Source: Clavibacter michiganensis subsp. insidiosus (GTDB lineage: Bacteria; Actinomycetota; Actinomycetes; Actinomycetales; Microbacteriaceae). From it: a DNA stretch of 64,000 nucleotides. The notes under the pieces are model-generated. The model was given only the letters and a program-made list of their open reading frames with translations. It did not search any database and was not told the DNA's origin. The position numbers and the translations under genes are program-made. Location: NCBI RefSeq assembly GCF_002240565.1, contig NZ_MZMO01000001.1, positions 992,001 through 1,056,000 on the forward strand, written 5' to 3'. Positions 9,746 to 18,915 of this stretch are shown in pieces (within the stretch, counting starts at the first letter, position 1; each line of letters opens with the position of its first letter).

Positions 9746-10300
9746 GTGGCGTGCGGCCACCGCCGTGCTGCGCACCCGCCGTGCCAGCATGGATCCGTAC
9801 CCGTCGTCGAGTCCCGCCGCATCGTCCCCGTCCCGCCGGGAGCGGCGTTCGCGATCTCGCAGACGCAGGGGGCGATCCGGAAGCGGTGGGATCCCTTCAT
9901 CGCGCACCAGCACCTCATGGGCGGCGCGACGGAGCCCGCCAAGGGCGTCCGGACGTTCACCGTCTCGCGCCTCGGTCTCAGCATGGTGAGCGAGTACGTC
10001 TCGCACCAGCCGCCGTCGAACGTGGGCATGACGATGACGCAGGGGTCGTGGTTCTTCGCGCGCATGGGCGGCGGATGGCGGTTCGCGCCCGTCGAGGGCG
10101 AGCCCGGGCAGACGCTCGCGACCTGGCGCTACAACCTCGCGTGCCGGCCCGCCTGGCTCGCGCCCGTCGCCGAGCGCATCGGCGCGTGGATCCTGCAGCG
10201 CGACATGGACCGGAGCATCGACGGGTTCGCGCGCGGGTGCGCGGATCCCGTGGTGCTGGCGCACGTGGGTCCGGGCGCCGTCATGTCCGACGGGAGCTGA
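9746..10300 (+). CDS. SRPBCC (polyketide-cyclase-like) family protein
   Basis: The 184-residue product has the helix-grip pattern of SRPBCC ligand-binding proteins: [16 protein letters not shown] at about 23, a central run of beta strands ([17 protein letters not shown]) and a C-terminal helix of about 40 residues. Family members bind hydrophobic ligands or modify aromatic polyketides; the ligand here is unknown. GTG 9746 is the only plausible start upstream of the conserved part, and it leaves an atypical His/Cys-rich leader of about 20 residues. The next gene begins 3 nt after its stop. Confidence 0.65.
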   Translation: MACGHRRAAHPPCQHGSVPVVESRRIVPVPPGAAFAISQTQGAIRKRWDPFIAHQHLMGGATEPAKGVRTFTVSRLGLSMVSEYVSHQPPSNVGMTMTQGSWFFARMGGGWRFAPVEGEPGQTLATWRYNLACRPAWLAPVAERIGAWILQRDMDRSIDGFARGCADPVVLAHVGPGAVMSDGS

Positions 10301-10303
10301 CGC

Positions 10304-10630
10304 GTGTTCCTGCGGAGCCGGTCGCGCGGGCGCGACACCTTCGGCTTGGTGATCCTGGGGGTCGGCCTGTGCGTGGTGTCGGTGCTCGGGCTCACGGGCG
10401 TCTTCGGCGAGATCAGCAGCGCCGGGCGCGGTTCGACGATCGTGCTCCTGGGCGTGCCCATCGGCCTCGTCGTGATCGGCATGGGGATCGCGAACGCCAT
10501 CCGCGGCTGGAGCGACCCGGGCGACGCCGAGGTCGACGATCCTCCCCATGCCGGCGACCGATCCGGCCTGCCCGACCCGGACGGGACCGGCCCGGACCGC
10601 ACCCGCCCGGATGGGATGATCGACCGGTGA
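10304..10630 (+). CDS. Small two-helix membrane protein upstream of rsmI
   Basis: This 108-residue protein has a basic N-terminus, two membrane segments (about 12-32 and 45-66) and an Asp/Pro/Gly-rich cytoplasmic tail. I do not recognise the family. GTG 10304 lies 3 nt after the preceding stop, and its own stop overlaps the rsmI start (GTGA), so it sits within a three-gene operon. Confidence 0.65.
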   Translation: MFLRSRSRGRDTFGLVILGVGLCVVSVLGLTGVFGEISSAGRGSTIVLLGVPIGLVVIGMGIANAIRGWSDPGDAEVDDPPHAGDRSGLPDPDGTGPDRTRPDGMIDR

Positions 10631-11442
10631 TCATCCTCGGCGCGACCCCCATCGGCAACCTGGGCGACGCGTCGCGGCGGCTCGTGGAGGCGCTGTCCTC
10701 CGCCACGGTCATCGCCGCCGAGGACACCCGCACCACCATCCGCCTGCTCGGCGCGCTCGGCGTCGAGAACCGGCCGCGCCTCATCGCGCTGCACGACCAC
10801 AACGAGCAGGAGCGCTCCGCCGACCTCGTCGAGCTGGCGCGCGAGACCGACGTGCTCGTCCTCTCCGACGCCGGCATGCCCGCGATCTCCGACCCCGGCT
10901 TCCACCTCGTGGAGGCGGCGGCCGCGGCGGGTGTCCGCGTCACGGTGATCCCCGGCCCGAGCGCCGTCCTCAGCGCGCTCGCCGTGTCCGGCCTCCCCAC
11001 CGACCGCTTCACGTTCGAGGGCTTCCTGCCGAGGAAGGGCGGCGACCGGCGCCGCGTGCTCCGCGAGCTCGTGCGCGAGCGCCGCACCATGGTCTTCTTC
11101 GAGTCGCCGAACCGGCTGCAGGCGTCGCTCGAGGACGTCGTCGCCGAGTGGGGCCCGGACCGCCGGCTCGTCGTGTGCCGCGAGCTGACGAAGCTGTACG
11201 AGGAGGTGCGCCGCGGATCCGCCGCCGAGCTCGCCGCCTGGGCCGCCGAGGGCGTGCGCGGCGAGATCGTCGTGGTCGCGGAGGGCGCCGCGGCCCTCGA
11301 GGTCGACCTCGCGACCGGCGTGACCCAGGTGCTCGAGCTGGTCGCCGACGGCGCGCGCCTCAAGGACGCGGCCGGCACCATCGCGGAGGCGACCGGCCTC
11401 GGCAAGCGCGACCTGTACCAGGCGGCGCTGCAGGCCAGGTGA
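10627..11442 (+). CDS. rsmI: 16S rRNA (cytidine1402-2'-O)-methyltransferase
   Basis: RsmI methylates the 2'-OH of C1402 in the decoding centre of 16S rRNA using SAM. The 271-residue product shows the family start VIILGATPIGNLGDASRRL, AEDTRTT, LSDAGMPAISDPG (the SAM-binding loop), TVIPGPSA, FEGFLPRKGGDR and CRELTKLYEE. The GTG start overlaps the preceding stop by 3 nt; GATGAT lies 6 nt before it and could be a -10. It is followed by a strong hairpin. Confidence 0.95.
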   Translation: MIILGATPIGNLGDASRRLVEALSSATVIAAEDTRTTIRLLGALGVENRPRLIALHDHNEQERSADLVELARETDVLVLSDAGMPAISDPGFHLVEAAAAAGVRVTVIPGPSAVLSALAVSGLPTDRFTFEGFLPRKGGDRRRVLRELVRERRTMVFFESPNRLQASLEDVVAEWGPDRRLVVCRELTKLYEEVRRGSAAELAAWAAEGVRGEIVVVAEGAAALEVDLATGVTQVLELVADGARLKDAAGTIAEATGLGKRDLYQAALQAR

Positions 11443-11446
11443 CGCA

Positions 11447-11467
11447 CCGGCGCCACGCGGGCGCCGG
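11447..11467 (+). terminator. GC-rich hairpin after rsmI
   Basis: Perfect 8-bp arms CCGGCGCC and GGCGCCGG surround a 5-nt loop (ACGCG), starting 4 nt after the rsmI stop. There is no T tract, as is usual in this group. The following 167 bases up to the LysR stop contain no gene I can support. Confidence 0.6.
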
Positions 11468-11634
11468 ACAGCCGGTCCCGCGGGACGGGCACTCTCGCGC
11501 GCACGCGGAGCGCGTCGCCTGGATCAGCGCGCTCGACATCCACGGCCACGGCGCCGGCCGCCCGGACCACGTGGTGGCCGTAGACGACCTGCAGCCGCTC
11601 GCGGAGTCGCCCGACCGGGTCGCGGATGCCGCGG

Positions 11635-12567
11635 TCAGCCGTCGCCGAGATCGGCCCAGCCCGGGTAGCGCGCGCTCAGGGCGCGGGCGCTCTCCCGGAA
11701 CGCCTCCGCCCACGGGGTCTGCCGACGGCGCGCGCTCCAGGCGAGGCCGATCTCGCGGGAGGCGAGCGACGACGCGATGGGCACGGACACCACGCGCGGG
11801 TTGATGGTCGTCTCGTTCGGGAGGATCGCCACGCCGAGGCCGCTCGCCACGTAGTCGCGCACGGTCTGCGCGTTGTCGGCCTCGAGGAAGATCGCCGCGC
11901 GGAACCCGGCCTCCGCGCACAGCGCATCGGCGAGCTGTCGCGTGGAGTAGCGCGGATCCAGGGCGAGGAAGCCCTCGTCGGCCGCCTCGGCGAGGTCGAT
12001 GCTGTCGCGTCCCGCCAGCCGGTGGTGCGTGGGCATCACGAGGCTGAGGGCCTGCCTGCCGAGCGGCATCCAGCGGAACCCCTCGCCCGGATGCGGGGCC
12101 AGCACCGCGATGTCCACGCCGCCTCCGCGCAGCTCCTCCACGAGACGCACGCCGGATCCCTCGTGATGCACCACGTGCACGGCCGGCTCCGCGGCGTGGA
12201 ACGCGGATACGAGCTCCCCCACCACACTCGGGCCGAGCGAGTGCAGGAAGCCGACCGTGAGCACCGGCGGGGCCCCGCCGCCCACCGCCTCCGCGAGCGC
12301 CAGGCGGAGGTCCTCGAGCGCCGCGCGGGCGGCCTCGGCGATGAGCGCCCCCTCGGCCGTGAGCTGGACCTCGCGGCCGACGCGACGGAACAGCGCGACG
12401 GCCGCCTCCTTCTCCCACCTGGCCATGGCGCGGCTGAGAGTCGGCTGGCTCACACCGCTGACGGCGGCGGCGCGTGTCACGTTGGTGTCGTCGCCGAGCG
12501 CGGCCCACTGCAGCAGGGCGGGTGCGAGATCGGCCAGGAGGTCGGACGCGGGATCCGATTCATTCAT
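11635..12567 (-). CDS. mdcR: LysR-type regulator of the malonate decarboxylase operon
   Basis: The 310-residue protein has a LysR winged helix (residues about 18-76, TRAAAVSGVSQPTLSRAMARWE) and a two-lobed effector domain starting at PVLTVGFLHSLG. It is transcribed away from mdcF across an 85-bp gap, the standard LysR layout, so it probably controls the mdc genes in response to malonate. That target is inferred from position. TAACGT lies 9 nt before ATG 12567 and is a possible -10. The symbol is by context only. Confidence 0.8.
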   Translation of the reverse strand: MNESDPASDLLADLAPALLQWAALGDDTNVTRAAAVSGVSQPTLSRAMARWEKEAAVALFRRVGREVQLTAEGALIAEAARAALEDLRLALAEAVGGGAPPVLTVGFLHSLGPSVVGELVSAFHAAEPAVHVVHHEGSGVRLVEELRGGGVDIAVLAPHPGEGFRWMPLGRQALSLVMPTHHRLAGRDSIDLAEAADEGFLALDPRYSTRQLADALCAEAGFRAAIFLEADNAQTVRDYVASGLGVAILPNETTINPRVVSVPIASSLASREIGLAWSARRRQTPWAEAFRESARALSARYPGWADLGDG

Positions 12568-12652
12568 GTCCGCATGACGTTATCAGCGCTGCATTGGTCG
12601 GGTCGACGGGTCCGCAGGAGCCTTGTCGGGTACCGAACGGAAAGGCACCTCC
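12568..12652. promoter_or_regulatory. Divergent mdcR/mdcF control region
   Basis: This 85-bp gap must hold promoters for both directions and the expected LysR site. On the minus strand TAACGT (12577-12582) is a possible -10 for the regulator. AGCGCT at 12585-12590 is a short palindrome near the middle. GGAAAGG about 8 nt before ATG 12653 serves mdcF. Confidence 0.45.
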
Positions 12653-13606
12653 ATGGTCCTCACCATCGCCACCGCGCTCCTGCCGGTGTTCTTCGTCATG
12701 GCGCTCGGCTTCTTCGCCGGCAAGCGCCGGATCGTCGACAACTCGGACGTCGGCAGCCTCAACCACCTGGTGATGCTGTTCGCGCTCCCCATCTCCCTCT
12801 TCACGGCCATCGCCGTCACCGACCGCTCGGTGATCCTCGCGAACTGGTGGCTCGCGGTCGTGCTCGTCATCGTGATGGTGCTCACCTACGCCATCGTCTA
12901 CGTCGCCCAGACGCGGATCGCGAAGCTCTCGCCGGGCGACGCCGCCGTGCAGACCCTCACCACGGCGTTCCCGAACTACGCCGCCATCGGCCTCCCGCTC
13001 ACCGCCGCCGTCTTCGGACCGAGCGCGGCGCTCGCGGTGGCCGTGGCCATCGCCGCGGGCTCGGTGACCATCTCGCCGCTCACGCTCGCGCTGCTCGAGA
13101 ACGCGCGGGCCACGGAGGCGGGGGAGACGGGATCCACCGGTCGCCGCTTCCTCACCGCGCTCGGCAGGAGCGTGCGCAAGCCCATCTTCCTCGGCCCGGT
13201 GCTCGGCCTCGTCTGGTCGCTCCTCGCGATCCCCGTGCCGGACCTGCTCTCCACCACGCTGCGGGAGATCGGGGGAGTGGCCGCGGGCGTCGCCCTGTTC
13301 CTCACGGGCCTCATCCTCGCGGCGCAGCGGATCCGCATCACGGGCAACGCGGTCGTCTCGAGCCTCGTGAAGACCGTGGCCCAGCCGATCCTCGGCCTCC
13401 TCGTGATCGTGGTCCTGCGGGTGCCGCAGCCGTTCGCCGGCCAGGCCCTCCTGCTGCTGTCCATCCCGGCCGGGTTCTTCGGGATCCTCTTCGGCCTCAA
13501 CCACAAGCTCCGGCCCGCGGTGGCCGGATCCACGCTCGTGCTCTCCAGCCTCATGTCGATCGTCACGCTGTCCATCGCCATCGCGCTGCTCTCGGGCACG
13601 GGCTAG
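12653..13606 (+). CDS. mdcF: AEC-family transporter, probable malonate carrier
   Basis: The 317-residue membrane protein shows the ten-helix auxin-efflux-carrier layout: five helices, a charged central loop near residue 160 (ATEAGETGSTGRR), then five more. AEC members beside mdc genes import malonate (MdcF). Motifs include NHLVMLFALPISLF in helix 2 and FPNYAAIGLPL in the helix-4 region, with the paired-Pro positions typical of the family. ATG 12653 was chosen over an upstream in-frame start because a ribosome site precedes it. mdcA follows 55 bases later. Efflux rather than import cannot be excluded from sequence. Confidence 0.8.
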   Translation: MVLTIATALLPVFFVMALGFFAGKRRIVDNSDVGSLNHLVMLFALPISLFTAIAVTDRSVILANWWLAVVLVIVMVLTYAIVYVAQTRIAKLSPGDAAVQTLTTAFPNYAAIGLPLTAAVFGPSAALAVAVAIAAGSVTISPLTLALLENARATEAGETGSTGRRFLTALGRSVRKPIFLGPVLGLVWSLLAIPVPDLLSTTLREIGGVAAGVALFLTGLILAAQRIRITGNAVVSSLVKTVAQPILGLLVIVVLRVPQPFAGQALLLLSIPAGFFGILFGLNHKLRPAVAGSTLVLSSLMSIVTLSIAIALLSGTG

Positions 13607-13661
13607 GTCGCCGCCTCCACCCCATCCATCCCGCATCCGCTCCCGAACCGAGGAGATCCAC

Positions 13662-15326
13662 GTGACCCCCGAGAACGATCCCACCCGCTGGCAGACCCGG
13701 CGCCTCCGCAAGCAGGAGCGCATGTCCGCCGCAGCCCCTCTCGCCGACGGCATGGTCGTCGCCACCGAGGACGCCGTCCGTCTGCTCGAGGCGGTCATCC
13801 GCCCGGGCGACAAGGTCGCGCTGGAGGGCGACAACCAGAAGCAGGCCGACTTCCTCTCCCGCGCGCTCGCCGAGGTGGATCCGGGCCGCGTGCACGAGCT
13901 GCACATGCTCATCTCCTCCATCTCGCGGCCCGAGCACCTCGACCTGTTCGAGAAGGGCATCGCGTCGAACGTGGACTTCGCCTACGCCGGCGCGCAGTCG
14001 ACGCGCGTGGCGACGCTGCTGGCCGAGGGCACGATGAAGGTGGGCGCGATCCACACCTACCTCGAGCTGTACGCGCGCCTGCTCGTCGACCTCATCCCCG
14101 ACATCGCGCTCGTGGCCGCCGACCGGGCCGACCGGAACGGCAACCTCTACACGGGGCCGAACACGGAGGACACCCCGACCATCGTCGAGGCCACCGGGTT
14201 CCGCAGCGGCATCGTCATCGCGCAGGTCAACGAGCTCGTGGACGACCCGGCCGACCTGCCGCGCGTCGACATCCCCGGGTCCTGGGTCGACTTCGTGATC
14301 GTGGCCGACCGGCCGTTCCAGGTCGAGCCGCTGTTCACGCGCGACCCCCGGAAGATCACCGACGTGCACGTGCTGCTCGCGATGCTCGCCATCCGCGGCG
14401 TCTACGAGCGGCACGAGGTCACGAGCCTCAACCACGGCATCGGCTACGACACGGCGGCCATCGAGCTGCTGCTGCCGACGTACGGCGAGAGCCTGGGCCT
14501 CCGCGGCCGGATCGCGCGCAATTGGGCGCTCAACCCGCACCCCACGCTCATCCCGGCCATCGAGGCCGGCTGGGTGGAGAGCATCTCGTCGTTCGGCGGC
14601 GAGGTCGGCATGGACCGCTACGTGGCCGCGCGCTCCGACGTGTTCGCCACCGGGCACGACGGCTCGCTGCGCTCGAACCGCGCGCTCGCCCAGACCGCCG
14701 GCCTCTACGCGACCGACATGTTCATCGGCTCGACCCTGCAGATCGACCCGCTCGGCAACTCCTCCACCGTCACCGACGGCCGCCTCTCCGGGTTCGGCGG
14801 CGCTCCGAACCTCGGCAACGACCCGCGCGGCCGCCGCCACCCGACCCCCGCGTGGCTGAGCCTCGCCGAGGCCGACGGGCAGCTGGGCGTTGTCCGAGGC
14901 CGCAAGCTCGTGGTGCAGATCGCGGAGACGTACGGCGCGGGCGCGACCCCGAAGTTCGTCGAGCACCTGGACGCGGTGGGCGTCGGCGAGAAGGCCGGCA
15001 TGCCCATCGCGCCCGTGATGATCTACGGCGACGACGTGACGCACGTCGTGAGCGAGGAGGGCGTCGCGTACCTCTACAAGGCGCGTGACCTCGAGGAGCG
15101 GCGCCAGGCCGTGACCGCGCTCGCGGGCGCCGGCCCCGTCGGCTCCGAGTCGACGCCGGCCCAGCGCGCGCAGCTGCGGCGGGACGGGATCCTCGCGACC
15201 CCCGAGGACCTCGGCGTCCGCCGCACGGACGCGAACCGCTCGCTGCTCGCGGCGAAGAGCGTCGAGGACCTCGTCACGCTGTCCGGCGGACTCTACGACC
15301 CGCCCGCGAAGTTCCGGAGCTGGTGA
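13662..15326 (+). CDS. mdcA: Malonate decarboxylase alpha subunit (acetyl-S-ACP:malonate ACP transferase)
   Basis: The alpha subunit swaps malonate for the acetyl group on the acyl-carrier subunit, starting each decarboxylation cycle. The 554-residue length and TRRLRKQERM, GDNQKQADFL, YTGPNTEDTP and GFGGAPNLGNDPRGRRH motifs match MdcA of Klebsiella/Pseudomonas type. The start is GTG 13662 with AGGAG 7 nt upstream. Its stop overlaps the mdcB start (GTGA), so translation is probably coupled down the operon. Confidence 0.95.
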   Translation: MTPENDPTRWQTRRLRKQERMSAAAPLADGMVVATEDAVRLLEAVIRPGDKVALEGDNQKQADFLSRALAEVDPGRVHELHMLISSISRPEHLDLFEKGIASNVDFAYAGAQSTRVATLLAEGTMKVGAIHTYLELYARLLVDLIPDIALVAADRADRNGNLYTGPNTEDTPTIVEATGFRSGIVIAQVNELVDDPADLPRVDIPGSWVDFVIVADRPFQVEPLFTRDPRKITDVHVLLAMLAIRGVYERHEVTSLNHGIGYDTAAIELLLPTYGESLGLRGRIARNWALNPHPTLIPAIEAGWVESISSFGGEVGMDRYVAARSDVFATGHDGSLRSNRALAQTAGLYATDMFIGSTLQIDPLGNSSTVTDGRLSGFGGAPNLGNDPRGRRHPTPAWLSLAEADGQLGVVRGRKLVVQIAETYGAGATPKFVEHLDAVGVGEKAGMPIAPVMIYGDDVTHVVSEEGVAYLYKARDLEERRQAVTALAGAGPVGSESTPAQRAQLRRDGILATPEDLGVRRTDANRSLLAAKSVEDLVTLSGGLYDPPAKFRSW

Positions 15327-16234
15327 TCGCCGTGACGATGATCGACGTGCGTCCCGCGTCCGCCGCGGGCGCAGCCGCCACCCGCCGGCGGGTCGACGAG
15401 CTCGCCGACCACGCGGTCGCGGCGCTCACGGCCGAGGCGACGCTCACGCCCAAGCCCGGGCTCGTGGATCTCCGCGGCCCCGGCGCGCACGACGACATGG
15501 ACGTGGAGACCCTCATCCGCTCGGCCGAGTCGCTGCGCGGCACGTTCCGCGAGCTCGCCGCGGCGGGCGTCGGCAGCCGACCCGGGCCGGACCTCCGCGA
15601 GCGGCTCGCGGAGATCGGCCGACGCGGTGAGGCGGCGATGATGGCCGCGACCGGCGGCGTGAACACGCACCGCGGCGCGATCTGGGCCCTCGGGCTCGTC
15701 GTCGCCGCGGCCGCAGCGGATCCCACGGGCACGCCGGGCGATCTCGTCGCCTCGGCCGCCGCGACCGCCCTGCACCCCGACCGCCGGGCGCCGCAGCCGA
15801 CGACCCCGGGATCCCTCGTCCGCGCGCGCTACCGGGTGCCGGGCGCCGTCGGGGAGGCGCAGGCCGGGTTCCCGCACGCGATCCTGGGCCTCGACACCAT
15901 GCGCGCCCGGCTCGCCGCGGGAGCGCCCCCGACCGAGGCGCATCTGGATGCGCTGCTCGCGATCGTGGCCGTGCTCGACGACACCTGCCTCCTCCACCGC
16001 GGCGGCGTCCACGGCCTGCGGGCCGCGCAGGTCGGCGCATCCCGTGCGCTCGACCTCGGCGGCGCGTCCACCGCGGCCGGCGCCCTGGCCCTCGCGCGCC
16101 TCGACGCGCAGCTGACCGGCTCCCGCCTCTCCCCCGGCGGCAGCGCGGACCTCCTCGCGCTCGCGCTCCTCCTCCACGCGCTCGAGAGCGCGCCCCTCGA
16201 CACCTCCCACCCCATCCTCCGGAAGGACACCTGA
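15323..16234 (+). CDS. mdcB: Triphosphoribosyl-dephospho-CoA synthase
   Basis: MdcB joins ATP and dephospho-CoA to give the precursor of the 2'-(5''-phosphoribosyl)-3'-dephospho-CoA prosthetic group of MdcC. The 303-residue product contains LTPKPGLVDLRGPGAHDDM and GGVNTHRGAIWALGL, the two conserved CitG/MdcB blocks. GTG 15323 overlaps the mdcA stop, and the mdcB stop shares a base with the mdcC ATG (TGATG). A slightly later ATG in the same frame is possible. Confidence 0.93.
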   Translation: MIAVTMIDVRPASAAGAAATRRRVDELADHAVAALTAEATLTPKPGLVDLRGPGAHDDMDVETLIRSAESLRGTFRELAAAGVGSRPGPDLRERLAEIGRRGEAAMMAATGGVNTHRGAIWALGLVVAAAAADPTGTPGDLVASAAATALHPDRRAPQPTTPGSLVRARYRVPGAVGEAQAGFPHAILGLDTMRARLAAGAPPTEAHLDALLAIVAVLDDTCLLHRGGVHGLRAAQVGASRALDLGGASTAAGALALARLDAQLTGSRLSPGGSADLLALALLLHALESAPLDTSHPILRKDT

Positions 16235-16569
16235 TGCAGACCCTCCGCATCGACCACCCCGCCACCCGGCCCCTCGCACGCAACGTGCACGTGGGCGCCG
16301 TGGCCTCGGGTGACCTCGAGATCCTCATGACGCCCGTGCCCGACGGCACCTCGGCCGAGGTCGTGGTCCGCACGAGCGTCGACGGCTTCGACGACGTCTG
16401 GCGGCGCGTGCTCGACCGCTTCCTCGACGTGTCGGCCCTCGTCGCGCACTACGAGATCAACGACTTCGGCGCCACGCCGGGCATGGTCGCGCTGCGGCTT
16501 GCCCAGGCGCGCGAGCTCGCCGACGACGCGGCGGAGGCCGCGGACCAGCAGGACGGAGACGCACGATGA
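16234..16569 (+). CDS. mdcC: Malonate decarboxylase acyl carrier protein (delta subunit)
   Basis: This small carrier protein (111 residues) holds the acetyl/malonyl group on its CoA-like prosthetic group. The attachment serine is visible as Ser25 in GAVASGDLEIL, the same position reported for the Klebsiella protein. HYEINDFGATPGMV near residue 80 is a conserved block. A Glu/Asp/Ala-rich tail extends the C-terminus slightly. It overlaps mdcD by 4 nt (ATGA). Confidence 0.95.
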   Translation: MQTLRIDHPATRPLARNVHVGAVASGDLEILMTPVPDGTSAEVVVRTSVDGFDDVWRRVLDRFLDVSALVAHYEINDFGATPGMVALRLAQARELADDAAEAADQQDGDAR

Positions 16570-17417
16570 CCGGCACCCTCACCCCCGCGTTCACGGAGCT
16601 CCGGGCGCGCGAGCGCGTCGCCGCCGTCCTCGACGCGGGCACCTTCCGCGAGATCCTCGACCCCTTCGCGGGTCTCGAGTCGCCCCACCTCGCCCCGCAG
16701 GGCATCGTCCCGCAGAGCGACGACGGCGCGGTCGTCGGCCGCGGCACCATCGACGGCGTGAGCGCCGTGGTGGTCGCGCTCGACGGCGGCTTCCAGGGCG
16801 GCGGCATCGGCGAGGTGTCGGGCGCCAAGCTCGCCGCGTCGCTCGAGCGCGCCATCGACGACAACCGGCGGGGGATCCCGACGCGTGCCGTCATCCTGCT
16901 GGAGACCGGGGGGATCCGGCTGCAGGAGGCGAACCTCGGCCTCCTCGCCATCGCCGACATCCACGCCGCCATCGTGGAGCTGCGCTCCTACGGGCCCGTC
17001 GTGGGCGTGGTCGCGGGCACGGTCGGCTGCTTCGGCGGCATGGCCATCGCGGCCGGGCTCACGAGCCACCTCATCGTCACGCGCGGCGGACGCGTCGGCC
17101 TCAACGGCCCCGAGGTCATCGAGACCGAGGCGGGCGTCGCCGAGCTCGACTCCTCGGACCGCTCGCTGATCTGGTCCATGATCGGCGGCGAGCAGCGCCA
17201 GGCCGTCAGGCAGGCTGAGATCCTCGTGGCCGACGCGGTCGACGAGCTCGCCGCGGCCGTGCACGGCGTGTTCGCCGCGGCATCGGACGGGACGCCGCAG
17301 CCCGTCGCCCGCGCCGCCCGCATCGACGAGGCCGAGCGCGTGCTCGCCGCCATCGACCCCACCACCCGGCCGACGCCCGCCGACGTCCGCGCCCTCACGA
17401 CAGGAGGCTCGCTGTGA
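16566..17417 (+). CDS. mdcD: Malonate decarboxylase beta subunit
   Basis: MdcD is one half of the carboxyltransferase-like pair that decarboxylates malonyl-S-ACP. The 283-residue product has a crotonase/carboxyltransferase fold with RERVAAVLDAGTFREI, DGGFQGGGIGEVSGAK, LLETGGIRLQEANLGL and the oxyanion-type GCFGGMAIAAGL. It overlaps mdcC by 4 nt and mdcE by 4 nt (GTGA). The order D then E matches known clusters. Confidence 0.95.
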   Translation: MTGTLTPAFTELRARERVAAVLDAGTFREILDPFAGLESPHLAPQGIVPQSDDGAVVGRGTIDGVSAVVVALDGGFQGGGIGEVSGAKLAASLERAIDDNRRGIPTRAVILLETGGIRLQEANLGLLAIADIHAAIVELRSYGPVVGVVAGTVGCFGGMAIAAGLTSHLIVTRGGRVGLNGPEVIETEAGVAELDSSDRSLIWSMIGGEQRQAVRQAEILVADAVDELAAAVHGVFAAASDGTPQPVARAARIDEAERVLAAIDPTTRPTPADVRALTTGGSL

Positions 17418-18250
17418 GCACCGACCCCGCCGCCCCGCTCTTCGGCACCGTCTGGTTCGACGCGCTCGCCGCATCCGCCGACGCGCCCTTCCCCGGCGCT
17501 CCCGGCTCGCTGCGCATGGGCGAGGTCGCGCTCGACGACGGCTCCGCCGCGGCGCTCGTCGCCGTCGTCCCGGACGCCGACGCGCGGTTCCCCCGCGCCC
17601 GCTCCGGCGAGGTCGGGCTCGAGGAGGGCTGGGGACTCGCGCGCGCAGTGACCGCCCTCGTGGATGCCGACGCGTCAGCCCCGACCCGCCGCCCCATCGT
17701 GATCGTGGTCGACGTGCCGAGCCAGGCCTACGGCTACGTGGAGGAGCTCCTCGGGATCCACCAGGCGCTCGCCGCCTCCACGAACGCCGTCGCCTCGGCC
17801 CGGCTCGCGGGCCACCCCGTCGTCGCGCTCGTCGTGGGCAAGGCCATCTCGGGCGCGTTCCTCGCGACCGGGCTGCAGGCCAACCGCATCGTGGCGCTGG
17901 ATCACGACGGGATCGCCGTGCAGGTGATGAGCAAGCAGTCGGCGGCCCGCATCACGCGCCGCACGATCGCCGAGCTCGACGCGGCGGCCGACGCGATCCC
18001 CGCCACCGCCTACGACGGCGCCTCGTTCGCGAAGCTCGGCGCGGTGGCGGACCTCGTGTCCGTCGAGCAGCCGGCCGCGCCCACGGACGCGGACGTCGCC
18101 GCGGCGCGCACCGCAGTCTCAGTCGCCGTAGCCGACGTGCGCGCCGGATCCGTCGACCTCGGCTCGCGCCTCACGTCGCCCGGAGGCCGGGATCAGCGCG
18201 CCGCCTCCGTGCTCGTGCGCGAGAGGGTCGCGGAGGCATGGGACCTCTGA
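17414..18250 (+). CDS. mdcE: Malonate decarboxylase gamma subunit
   Basis: The 278-residue product is the partner of MdcD. Visible blocks are VVDVPSQAYGYVEELLGIHQ and VALVVGKAISGAFLATGLQA, which are conserved in MdcE, followed by an alpha-helical C-terminal half. The GTG start overlaps the mdcD stop. Its last 13 bases overlap the start of mdcG in another frame. Confidence 0.95.
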   Translation: MSTDPAAPLFGTVWFDALAASADAPFPGAPGSLRMGEVALDDGSAAALVAVVPDADARFPRARSGEVGLEEGWGLARAVTALVDADASAPTRRPIVIVVDVPSQAYGYVEELLGIHQALAASTNAVASARLAGHPVVALVVGKAISGAFLATGLQANRIVALDHDGIAVQVMSKQSAARITRRTIAELDAAADAIPATAYDGASFAKLGAVADLVSVEQPAAPTDADVAAARTAVSVAVADVRAGSVDLGSRLTSPGGRDQRAASVLVRERVAEAWDL

Positions 18251-18915
18251 CCCCCGAGCGGCGACCGCGCCCGCACGATCTCGTGCGGGCGCGGTCCGTC
18301 GATGACCTGCGCCCGGCCGACGCGAGCGCGCCCCGGCCCGCCTGGGTCCCGGAGGCGCTCACCCGCGGCGATGCGCCGTGGGCGGTCGTCCGCCGAGGTG
18401 CGCCCGCCGGCGCCGCCGTGCTCGTGGGCGTGCGCGGCTCCACCCGTTCCGAGCGCTGGGCCGCCGAGCTGGATCCGTCCGCCGTCCGCGACGTCGTCCG
18501 CCCGGCGGACGTGCCGCGCATCCCGCGCGCGGGCCGCGCCGCCCTCCCGGTGTTCGCCGCCCTCGCGCGCGTCGCGCCCCTGCTCGACGCCGTGGCTCCG
18601 GGAGCATGGGGTCCCGTGGGCAGCTGCGCGTACGAGCTCGTGAACGGCATCCCCGTGGTGCGCGACGGGAGTGACCTCGACCTCGTGATCGACGCGCCGA
18701 CCCCGCTCGATGCCGCCGAATGGATCCGGGTGGCCGCCGCCCTGCGCGCCGCCGCGGGCGACGTGCGCGCCGACGTGCAGGTCCTCACGCCGCACGGCGG
18801 CTTCGCGCTCGACGAGTGGACGCGCGCCGGATCCGCGGGCGTCGCCCTCCGCACCGACGCCGGTCCCCGCCTCGTCGCGGATCCGTGGGCCACACCGGCG
18901 GGAGGCGGGCGATGA
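18238..18915 (+). CDS. mdcG: Phosphoribosyl-dephospho-CoA transferase (MdcC holo-ACP synthase)
   Basis: MdcG transfers the prosthetic group made by MdcB onto Ser25 of MdcC. The 225-residue product carries the nucleotidyltransferase-like DGSDLDLVIDAP (Asp pair for metal) and the preceding GSCAYELVNGIPVV, as in MdcG. ATG 18238 lies inside the end of mdcE with GGAGG immediately before it. The stop overlaps the mdcH start by 3 nt. Confidence 0.92.
   Translation: MGPLTPERRPRPHDLVRARSVDDLRPADASAPRPAWVPEALTRGDAPWAVVRRGAPAGAAVLVGVRGSTRSERWAAELDPSAVRDVVRPADVPRIPRAGRAALPVFAALARVAPLLDAVAPGAWGPVGSCAYELVNGIPVVRDGSDLDLVIDAPTPLDAAEWIRVAAALRAAAGDVRADVQVLTPHGGFALDEWTRAGSAGVALRTDAGPRLVADPWATPAGGGR

Noticed and set aside
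7656..9989. 777-codon plus-strand open frame opposite the GH13 gene
   Set aside because: The minus strand has intact catalytic motifs; the plus frame is low-complexity and has no plausible start.
11468..11634. Possible gene remnant between rsmI and the LysR gene
   Set aside because: Short minus-strand frames with fair codon bias exist, but there is no start, ribosome site or recognisable motif.
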